A stretch of DNA of 6,987 nt, taken from assembly GCA_964472565.1 (NCBI GenBank), contig CAYYNB010000246.1:1-6987 (forward strand). The letters run 5' to 3'. The DNA is from DATAMF01 sp964472565. GTDB taxonomy: Bacteria; Chloroflexota; Anaerolineae; Aggregatilineales; Aggregatilineaceae. Both the position numbers and the translations under genes were made by a program. Positions 1-5,431 of the stretch are shown here, piece after piece. Each line of letters begins with the position of its first letter. The stretch's first letter is position 1. The notes under the pieces were generated by a model that was given only the letters and a program-made list of their open reading frames with translations, searched no databases and had not been told where the DNA came from.

Positions 1-1
1 C

Positions 2-529
2 ACACTGCGGCTCGCGGCGGGCGACACGCGCCGCGCGGCGGCGATTGAACAGTTGAAGCTGCGGGGCGAGCGGGCGGAAGTCCCGGTGATCGCGGGGCAG
101 CCGAACAGCGATCCAGGCGCGGTGGTGTTTGACGCGGTGAACGCCGCAACGGCGCGTGAGGTGGATGTGCTGATCGTGGATACGGCGGGCCGTCTGCACA
201 GCAATTTTAACCTGATGGCCGAACTCAAAAAGGTGCGCGACGTGCTGCGCAAGGTCGTGCCCGACGCGCCGCACGAGTCGCTGCTGGTGCTGGATGGGAC
301 GACGGGACAAAACGCGCTCACCCAGGCGAAGAAGTTCCAGGAAGCGGTGGACATTACGGGCGTCATCGTGACGAAACTGGACAGTTCCGCGAAGGGCGGC
401 ATGTTGTTCGCCATCCAGCAGGAACTTGGACTACCCGTACATTACATTGGAATTGGCGAAGACATGCGCGATCTGGTGTTCTTTAACCCGGCGGCGTTTG
501 TCGATAGTTTGTTTGCGGAAGAGGAGTAA
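2..529 (+). CDS. ftsY: Signal recognition particle receptor FtsY, C-terminal part (5' truncated by window edge)
   Basis: FtsY is the SRP receptor GTPase at the inner face of the membrane. It pairs with Ffh so that ribosomes making membrane proteins dock at SecYEG. The reading frame is open from base 2, so the N-terminal NG region and P-loop lie outside the window; 175 codons remain. Visible motifs are the end of the G2 region (AAGDTRRAAAIEQL), G3 DTAGR at 179-193, LDGTTGQNAL, G4 TKLD at 371-382 followed by SSAKGG, and the C-terminal IGIGEDMRDL segment. The order and spacing are those of the SRP GTPase G domain, and IGxGE near the end suits FtsY; the long Ffh M domain is absent. The usual G2 motif DTFRAAA here reads DTRRAAA, an odd change. 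The stop TAA (527-529) is five bases before prfB, whose ribosome binding site lies inside the last ftsY codons, which suggests co-transcription. The identity is very secure. Confidence 0.96.
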   Translation, partial: TLRLAAGDTRRAAAIEQLKLRGERAEVPVIAGQPNSDPGAVVFDAVNAATAREVDVLIVDTAGRLHSNFNLMAELKKVRDVLRKVVPDAPHESLLVLDGTTGQNALTQAKKFQEAVDITGVIVTKLDSSAKGGMLFAIQQELGLPVHYIGIGEDMRDLVFFNPAAFVDSLFAEEE

Positions 530-534
530 AGATC

Positions 535-1630
535 GTGGAAGAATTGGTGAGCCGGTTGAATCAACTGCGTGAAAAAGTCGAAGAGCTGATGGAGCGTCTT
601 TGACATCGCGAACCAGACCGAGGAAGCGCACACGCTCGAAGAACAATCGCTGCAACCTGATTTCTGGACTGATCCGGCCAGCGCGCAGCGCACCATGCGC
701 CGGTTGTCACGCCTGAAGGAAAATGTAACGGTCTGGCACGGCACCTCGCAGCGGATCAGGGATGCGGTGGAACTGGTCGAGTTGGGCGATGAGAGCATGA
801 GCGCCGATCTGCTCACCGAGACGGACGATCTCGCGGCAATTGTGGATAAGCTGGCGTTTCGTGCCAAACTGAGCGGGGAATATGACGTGGAAAGCGCCTA
901 TCTCGCGGTGCATTCGGGCGCGGGCGGCACGGATGCCCAGGACTGGGCCGGGATGCTGCTGCGGATGTTTTTGCGCTGGGCGGAACGGCGCGGGTTTAAG
1001 GTCGAAATTGTGGACGAAATGCCCGGCGACGAAGCGGGGATCAAAAGCGCGACGGTTTCGATTCAGGGTGATTACGCGTATGGGTATCTGAAATCGGAGC
1101 GCGGCGTACACCGGCTGGTGCGGCTGAGTCCCTTCGATTCGAATCACCGCCGCCATACGTCGTTTTGCCTGATCGAAGTCTGGCCGGATGTGCAGGAAGA
1201 GATCGATATTCAGATCGATGAAAAAGACCTGGAGATCGATGTCTTTCGCAGCAGCGGGGCCGGTGGGCAAAATGTCCAGAAGAACTCAACCGCCGTGCGT
1301 ATCACGCATATTCCCACCGGATTGGTGGTAAGCTGTCAGAACGAACGCAGCCAGAGCCAGAACCGGGAGCGCGCGCTCCAAGTGCTCAAAATGCGGCTGC
1401 TCGATCTGGAACGCCAGAAACAGGATAAGGAATTCGCGGAACTGAAGGGCGAGCATGTCAGCGCGGAGTGGGGCAACGCGATCCGCTCCTATGTGCTGCA
1501 CCCGTACCAGTTGGTGAAGGATACGCGCACGGCGCTTGAGTCGGGCAATACGCAGGCCGTGCTGGATGGCGATCTGGATGCGTTTATGGAAGCGTATCTG
1601 GCGGCGCGGGTGGGGGTCGGGCCATCATAA
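535..1630 (+). CDS. prfB: Peptide chain release factor 2 (RF2), expressed by programmed +1 frameshift at 601
   Basis: RF2 recognises UGA and UAA in the ribosomal A site and triggers peptide release. The gene starts at GTG 535 (GAGGAG at 521-526, eight bases away). It encodes 22 residues, meets TGA at 601-603, and continues in the +1 frame from GAC 602 to TAA 1628-1630, i.e. join(535..600,602..1630). The product is 364 residues, close to the 365 of E. coli RF2. The anticodon-like SPF tripeptide is at residues 198-200 and the catalytic GGQ at 243-245, in SSGAGGQ. The residue matching E. coli position 246 is Ser, not the impaired Thr of K-12. RF2-like segments follow: VRITHIPTGLV, CQNERSQSQN, IRSYVLHPY and NTQAVLDGDLD. 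SPF rather than PxT separates it from RF1. It is probably co-transcribed with ftsY and is autoregulated at the frameshift. A start at ATG 695 would lose the N-terminal domain and is wrong. Confidence 0.97.
591..604 (+). promoter_or_regulatory. Programmed +1 ribosomal frameshift site of prfB
   Basis: The bases read GGAG (591-594), CGT, CTT (598-600), TGA (601-603), C604. This matches the known prfB recoding signal: a Shine-Dalgarno-like element exactly three bases before a CTT slippery codon, then a UGA stop followed by C, a weak termination context. When RF2 is scarce, the ribosome slips from CUU onto UUU and reads GAC next, making full-length RF2. When RF2 is plentiful, it terminates after 22 residues. 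The frame after the slip continues directly into recognisable RF2 sequence (DIANQTEEA), which confirms the site from the sequence alone. The SD-like element is GGAG rather than the E. coli AGGGGG. Confidence 0.95.
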
Positions 1631-1652
1631 GCTTCTTTCCGTACAAATTCTT

Positions 1653-1680
1653 GGGCGAGTGCAAAAACTCGCCCTTTTTT
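1653..1680 (+). terminator. Intrinsic terminator of ftsY-prfB
   Basis: A perfect 8-bp stem GGGCGAGT (1653-1660) pairs with ACTCGCCC (1667-1674) around a six-base loop (GCAAAA), followed directly by six T (1675-1680) and GTT. It starts 22 bases after the prfB stop. It has the textbook form of a Rho-independent terminator on the plus strand and should separate the ftsY-prfB transcript from the CHAT gene downstream. Confidence 0.93.
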
Positions 1681-1708
1681 GTTATGTTCCACTCAATATA
1701 AGCATAAT
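1679..1708 (+). promoter_or_regulatory. Candidate promoter of the CHAT gene
   Basis: TTGTTA (1679-1684) and CATAAT (1703-1708) with an 18-base spacer resemble sigma-70 -35 and -10 boxes. An overlapping alternative -10 is TATACT at 1710-1715, paired with a poorer -35 (TTCCAC, 1687-1692). The stretch is clearly AT-rich against its surroundings and lies between a terminator and a gene on the same strand, where a promoter is needed. Transcription would start near 1715-1722, giving a leader of about 30-35 bases. The -35 box overlaps the terminator's T-tract. Prediction only. Confidence 0.5.
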
Positions 1709-1750
1709 CTATACTATACGGGTCTTCGGCTTACACAAGGATTGCGGCGA

Positions 1751-3817
1751 ATGAGCGTGCAGCGGAAATATCTCGACTTTGAGTTGAAGATCGATGATCT
1801 GGGCGGGGGACGCTACCGGGCCACCGTCACCCATACGCCGCTGGGCGAAGGCCAAACGACGAATGATTTTGCGCTGCCGTTTACGGATGCTGAACTGCAA
1901 ACTATGCTCGCGGTGTTGACCGGGCAGACCAGGGTTACAGTGGCCGAGCGGCAGACCCAGGCGCGCAAGTTTGGGGAAGCACTGTTTAAGACGGTGTTTG
2001 CCGGGCCGATCTACACGGTGTATTTTTCCAGCCTGGACCGCGCGCGCAGTACGGAAGGGCTGCGGATCAAGCTCGATCTGGATGACGCCGGGGCGCTGGG
2101 TGTGCTGCCCTGGGAATTTTTGCGCGATCCGGCGGTGGATTATTTTTCGCTGTCGCGCACGACGCCATTGATCCGGTATCCCCGTAAGCTGGTGGTGCGT
2201 TCGCGCCCGGCTTTCCACACGCCGCTGCGGATTCTGGTGATGGTGTCGAATCCGGTTGATCTGCCGCCGGTTGATGTGCAGGCGGAGTGGAATACTTTGC
2301 AGGCGGCAACGGTTAAACTACGGGCGGCGGGGCGTATCGAAGTGGAACTGCTCGAAGATGCATCGCTGCGCACGTTGCAGCGGAAACTGCGCGAAAAAGA
2401 TTATCATGTGTTCCATTATATCGGGCACAGTGTTTTCGAGGCGGGGCAGGGCGTGCTGGCGCTGGAAGACCCGTTTGGCGAAAACAACGCGTATTATGTG
2501 CGCGGCGAAGACCTGGCGCGCGAACTCAGCGAAGAAAATCCGATCCGGCTGGTGGTGCTGAACTCGTGCCAGAGCGCGCTGGAACAGTCGGGCGATCCGT
2601 TTGCGGGGATCGCCAGCAGCATCGTGGCGCGCGGCATCCCCGCCGTGATCGCCATGCAGAATCCGATCAGTGAAGGGGCGGCGCGGGCTTTTTCGGAGGA
2701 ACTGTACCGCTCGATTGCGGACGGTCTGCCGGTCGATGCGGCGGTATCCGAGGCGCGGCGGGCGATCAGCCATGCCACCAACGGGATCGAGTGGGCGACT
2801 CCGGTGCTGTATATGCGTTCGGCGGATGGGATGCTGTTCCAAACGGCACGCCGGGCACCCGCGCATGGTCTGTTGAATATGCGCGCTGCACTGGGGATAC
2901 TGGTGATCGGGCTGATTGTGCTGGCGGGGTTACTGCTGATCCTGCTGCTGCAAGACGAGGATAAACCGGATGTGAAACCGACCCCGCTGCCTGCTGATCT
3001 GGTGATCGAGCGGATCGAGGTGTTCCCGCCGCGCCCCGCGCCCGGCGAAAAAATTGCGATCATTGTGCATGTTAAAAATAACAGTTCAACGCCGGTTGGC
3101 CCTTTCAGCTACGATTTCCGCGAAGACGTGCTGGACGACAACACGAGTTTTGCAGGCACCTTCGAGACGGGGATTGCGCCTAACGCCAGCGCTCAGATCG
3201 TCATTCGCCACCATTATACATGGTGGGGCGCGTTTATTTCTGAGGTGCGGATCGATACGGAGAGCATGGTACCAGAAACGGATGAGTTTAATAATATTCG
3301 CCGCAGCCCGATTGTGACATCGGATAACCCCTTTGTGATCACGTTTGCTGAGTTACCCGGTGGAATGCCTGTAGACCAATCGATGCCGCTGGATGTGGCA
3401 ACTTTTGCGACGTGGGGCTTCCATTTTGAAGTGCTGCCGGGGGATGATCCGGCGTGCGCGGGGGCGGTGCCCTGGATTGTGGTGGAGGGCGCGACACGCT
3501 TGCTGGGGACCGGCCTGCCCGATGATCCGGCGGCGTGTACGGATGGCGGGATCGCGCTGGTGGTGGATCGCGAGGACGAAGAGGTGAGCGGCGTGACGGT
3601 GAATTTCCTGGTGCCGGTGCCTGCCGATTATCATCTGGCGGTTTTCGATGGGGATGGGCAGGAAGTGGACAGCCTGACGCAGACTCCGCAGCGGGGCGAG
3701 GGGGAATTGAGTATCGTAGGCAGTTTCCCGGATCGGCTGGAGATCACGCGGGCGGAGTTTCGCGGCCCGGCGGATACGGTGACGCGGATCATGCAGATGG
3801 CGCTAGGGGAGCCTTAG
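1751..3817 (+). CDS. Membrane-anchored CHAT-domain (caspase-like) protein with CARDB-like and beta-rich C-terminal domains
   Basis: The protein has 688 residues. The start is ATG 1751, with AAGGA at 1737-1741 nine bases upstream. A conserved N-terminal CHAT-associated region spans about residues 3-150 and includes LPWEFLRDP from residue 119. The CHAT peptidase core follows (about 159-375), with the predicted catalytic pair His226 (in FHYIGHS) and Cys273 (in VLNSCQS). A hydrophobic helix at about 379-400 is preceded by basic residues (ARRAPAHG, NMR) and followed by acidic ones (QDEDKPD), so the peptidase should be cytoplasmic. Outside the membrane come a CARDB-like Ig-fold domain (about 415-522; ADLVIERIEV, PETDEFNN) and a beta-rich domain (about 527-688; FVITFAELPGG) with Cys569 and Cys596, possibly a disulfide. 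CHAT proteins belong to the caspase/separase clan and often act in regulated proteolysis or defence; the target here is unknown. Architecture suggests outside sensing coupled to an inside protease (inference). Confidence 0.88.
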   Translation: MSVQRKYLDFELKIDDLGGGRYRATVTHTPLGEGQTTNDFALPFTDAELQTMLAVLTGQTRVTVAERQTQARKFGEALFKTVFAGPIYTVYFSSLDRARSTEGLRIKLDLDDAGALGVLPWEFLRDPAVDYFSLSRTTPLIRYPRKLVVRSRPAFHTPLRILVMVSNPVDLPPVDVQAEWNTLQAATVKLRAAGRIEVELLEDASLRTLQRKLREKDYHVFHYIGHSVFEAGQGVLALEDPFGENNAYYVRGEDLARELSEENPIRLVVLNSCQSALEQSGDPFAGIASSIVARGIPAVIAMQNPISEGAARAFSEELYRSIADGLPVDAAVSEARRAISHATNGIEWATPVLYMRSADGMLFQTARRAPAHGLLNMRAALGILVIGLIVLAGLLLILLLQDEDKPDVKPTPLPADLVIERIEVFPPRPAPGEKIAIIVHVKNNSSTPVGPFSYDFREDVLDDNTSFAGTFETGIAPNASAQIVIRHHYTWWGAFISEVRIDTESMVPETDEFNNIRRSPIVTSDNPFVITFAELPGGMPVDQSMPLDVATFATWGFHFEVLPGDDPACAGAVPWIVVEGATRLLGTGLPDDPAACTDGGIALVVDREDEEVSGVTVNFLVPVPADYHLAVFDGDGQEVDSLTQTPQRGEGELSIVGSFPDRLEITRAEFRGPADTVTRIMQMALGEP

Positions 3818-5053
3818 CATTTGGCGAGTGCCTTCTGGTACACGCTCGGAAAATTCGAGTGAATCTGCGCCCACAAACCGCATAAACCGCTGGAATCCGG
3901 TGGTCAGTGCCGCAGCAAAGGCGTCATCGACTGCTGTTTCCTCTTCCAGCCAGAAACCCTTGATCAGCAGGGTGCTCGTCGCGCGATCCAGCCTGGGATC
4001 GAAGCGGGCCACGAGTTGATCGCCGTACAGGATCGGAAGCGTATAGTAACCCCAGCGCCGTTTGTGTTCCGGTTTGTAGACTTCCCACAGGTATTCGAAA
4101 CCAAACAGGGGAAGCGCTCGCCCGCGTGTGCTGACAATTTCGAGTGGAGCCAGAAAGACCATTTCATCCTGGGTCGAGGTTTCTAACGGGTGCCATTCTT
4201 CGGGAAGACGATTTTCGTGAATCATTTCCAGCAAAGGGAGATCGTCCGCCAGGATGTAACGCGGCGTCTTCGGATCATGCGCCAGGGTGATCGGAACGAT
4301 AGTTCTCGCATCGAGCAGGGACCGCAGGCGATCTTCTGCTTCCGCTTTGTCAACTGCTCGTTCAATGTCACCGGCAAACCATCCGCGCCAGCTTCGCGCC
4401 GTTACGATATTGAGATGGTGAAATACGCGCACCTCGAAATAGGCTTCGGATTCCTCCACGGGGGTCGTGTGCTGCAAGTGGGGTGGGGCGATCCGTTCGC
4501 GCCGATCATACACGCGGTCAAATCCATGGCGGCTGTGAGTCATCAGTTCGCCGCCCAGCCACAGGTAATAGAGTGCCTGACTGGTGGCTTTGCTGGATCG
4601 GAAGCGACTCGATTTTTGAGTGGACATGCCGGAAAGATCGCGCGCGCTGAGTGGTCCCTGCGCGGTAACGGCCTCGCGGACCTGATCGATTATGGGAGCG
4701 AATTCGGACGCGAACGAGGTCCAGCGCGGTATCCTGAGCTTACGCTGCATCGCTACGCGCCGATAGGGAAGCTCGTCCATCGGGTAGATCATCACCGTGC
4801 CGCCCCAGTCGAACAGGACGCGATCCGTATAAAGCAGGGTATCCAGATCGGCTGGTGTGTAATTGAACACACGCCCATACAGCACAATCTCATGGCTGCG
4901 CGCCACCACGTTCAGCGGATCGACCTGCACGACGCTGCCCGACTGGATCGCCTGGCGGACACCTTCCGCGCCTGTCCAGCGGCGGCCCGGATATAGCCCT
5001 TGTTTACCGAGGATGAAGCGGCGTTGAGTCGCCTGGGAGATTGTTAGCGTCAT
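3803..5053 (-). CDS. ycaQ: Winged-helix DNA glycosylase of the YcaQ/AlkX (HTH_42) family
   Basis: The protein has 416 residues, near the roughly 410 of E. coli YcaQ (AlkX). Characterised members of this family are DNA glycosylases that remove alkylated bases and unhook interstrand crosslinks. The start is ATG (complement of 5051-5053), with GGAG (complement of 5062-5065) eight bases upstream. An in-frame upstream extension to 5137 lacks similarity and would run through the predicted promoter. The catalytic-type motif is QVD at residues 43-45, followed by the family's RSH at 52-54; QxD is the AlkX type, QxQ the AlkZ type. A winged-helix region spans about 118-195 (GPLSARDL, SKATSQALYYLWLGGELM, GFDRVYDRRER). 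The C-terminal block at 319-357 (FEYLWEVYKPEHKRRWGYY, then PILYGD and ARFD) is typical. Where many relatives have a WAH-type motif, this one has DWGG (82-85). It converges on the CHAT gene with a 15-base overlap and diverges from rpoC. Confidence 0.88.
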   Translation of the reverse strand: MTLTISQATQRRFILGKQGLYPGRRWTGAEGVRQAIQSGSVVQVDPLNVVARSHEIVLYGRVFNYTPADLDTLLYTDRVLFDWGGTVMIYPMDELPYRRVAMQRKLRIPRWTSFASEFAPIIDQVREAVTAQGPLSARDLSGMSTQKSSRFRSSKATSQALYYLWLGGELMTHSRHGFDRVYDRRERIAPPHLQHTTPVEESEAYFEVRVFHHLNIVTARSWRGWFAGDIERAVDKAEAEDRLRSLLDARTIVPITLAHDPKTPRYILADDLPLLEMIHENRLPEEWHPLETSTQDEMVFLAPLEIVSTRGRALPLFGFEYLWEVYKPEHKRRWGYYTLPILYGDQLVARFDPRLDRATSTLLIKGFWLEEETAVDDAFAAALTTGFQRFMRFVGADSLEFSERVPEGTRQMLRLP

Positions 5054-5095
5054 GGCGTGGACTCCGTGTTTGTTGGGTACCTGATCCTGAATGAT

Positions 5096-5104
5096 AATAT
5101 AGCA
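5096..5104 (-). promoter_or_regulatory. Candidate extended -10 promoter of the ycaQ-like gene
   Basis: On the minus strand the bases read TGC followed by TATATT (complement of 5102-5104 and 5096-5101), an extended -10 of TGn form. No good -35 box lies 16-18 bases further upstream; the best-placed hexamer is GCCTCA. A start near 5089 would give a leader of about 36 bases carrying the GGAG site. An inverted repeat (5108-5128) lies in the spacer and -35 area. Prediction only. Confidence 0.45.
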
Positions 5105-5107
5105 CAC

Positions 5108-5128
5108 CCGTGCGAGGATGAGGCACGG
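5108..5128. repeat. Perfect inverted repeat, candidate operator in the divergent control region
   Basis: CCGTGC (5108-5113) and GCACGG (5123-5128) form perfect 6-bp arms around nine bases (GAGGATGAG). No T-run follows on either strand, so it is not a terminator. It sits just upstream of the ycaQ-like -10 box, over its spacer and -35 area, and about 30 bases before the rpoC -35 box. The arm centres are 15 bases apart. A dimeric regulator site or chance are both possible. Confidence 0.4.
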
Positions 5129-5158
5129 CCCCTGCATTAAAGAAAAAGTAAAAAGCCT

Positions 5159-5186
5159 TTGACAAATTTCTAAATTCTGGTAGACT
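5159..5186 (+). promoter_or_regulatory. Sigma-70-type promoter upstream of rpoC
   Basis: A consensus -35 box TTGACA (5159-5164) is followed after 16 bases by TAGACT (5181-5186), preceded by TG at 5178-5179, i.e. an extended -10 (TGG-TAGACT). This is the best promoter match in the window. It faces rpoC and no other plus-strand gene lies between. Transcription would start around 5193, leaving a leader of about 240 bases before the TTG start at 5432. A shifted -10 TATAGT at 5186-5191 would need a 21-base spacer and is less likely. Confidence 0.7.
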
Positions 5187-5431
5187 ATAGTTTCGGCAAT
5201 ATTGCGAAAAAAGTGGCGTGCGGGTCCGTGAAGGCACCATTTCCCCGTATCTCAGTGGAGGAGAACGGAGCGCAGGAACGAAAGTTTCGTGCGCTGTTTT
5301 CATATTTCTACGGGCATTGCACGGGTGGCGTTGTGTACTGGTAGTGGCAGCATCCACTCTTTAGATGATTCACGCAAGCTTTTTTCATTCCAGTTGGATA
5401 ACCTGGCTTTAAGCGCAGAGGAGGGCACGCC
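5187..5431 (+). promoter_or_regulatory. Long untranslated leader of rpoC
   Basis: About 245 bases lie between the predicted promoter and the rpoC start without a convincing gene. Contents are: a possible long-range pairing TCCGT (5225-5229) with ACGGA (5265-5269); an imperfect hairpin at 5269-5295 followed by a short T-run; a small hairpin AGTGG/CCACT (5343-5347, 5354-5358); a run of six T at 5380-5385; and the rpoC ribosome binding site AGGAGG at 5419-5424. I recognise no known riboswitch or ribosomal-protein leader in it. Length and pairing make it a candidate regulatory leader, but the function is unknown. Confidence 0.4.
5269..5300 (+). terminator. Possible attenuator hairpin in the rpoC leader
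   Basis: AGCGC (5269-5273) pairs with GCGCT (5291-5295). After a four-base bulge (5274-5277), ACGA (5278-5281) pairs with TCGT (5287-5290) around a short loop. GTTTT follows (5296-5300). The form is that of a weak intrinsic terminator with an interrupted stem and a four-T tract, about 75-105 bases into the leader. It could reduce read-through into rpoC. The bulge and short T-tract make this uncertain. Confidence 0.3.

Noticed and set aside
601..603. The in-frame TGA in prfB as a nonsense mutation or pseudogene.
   Set aside because: The CTT-TGA-C context with GGAG three bases upstream is the known recoding signal, and the rest of the protein is intact.
695..1630. prfB as a shorter 311-residue protein starting at ATG 695.
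   Set aside because: The same frame is RF2-like back to 602 and joins the 22-codon frame from GTG 535 through the frameshift site. A start at 695 would remove part of the RF2 N-terminal domain, and no ribosome binding site precedes it.
1679..1750. An N-terminal extension of the CHAT protein from TTG 1679.
   Set aside because: It starts inside the terminator T-tract and the predicted promoter, lacks a ribosome binding site, and the extra residues look non-coding. ATG 1751 has AAGGA at good spacing.
3822..3852. A possible hairpin (CGAG ... CTCG) after the CHAT stop as a terminator.
   Set aside because: Pairing is interrupted, the loop is long and no T-run follows; it lies inside the coding region of the convergent gene.
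4190..4996. A 268-codon plus-strand open frame.
   Set aside because: It lies wholly antisense to the ycaQ-like gene, shows no recognisable motifs, and is explained by codon bias of the real gene.
5054..5137. An N-terminal extension of the ycaQ-like protein up to 5137.
   Set aside because: It would run through the predicted -10 box and the inverted repeat; ATG at 5053 has GGAG eight bases upstream and MTLTISQATQRRFIL fits the family start.
5365..5412. A 15-codon upstream open frame in the rpoC leader (ATG ATT CAC ... TAA).
   Set aside because: No ribosome binding site precedes it and its composition is unremarkable; it could be chance.
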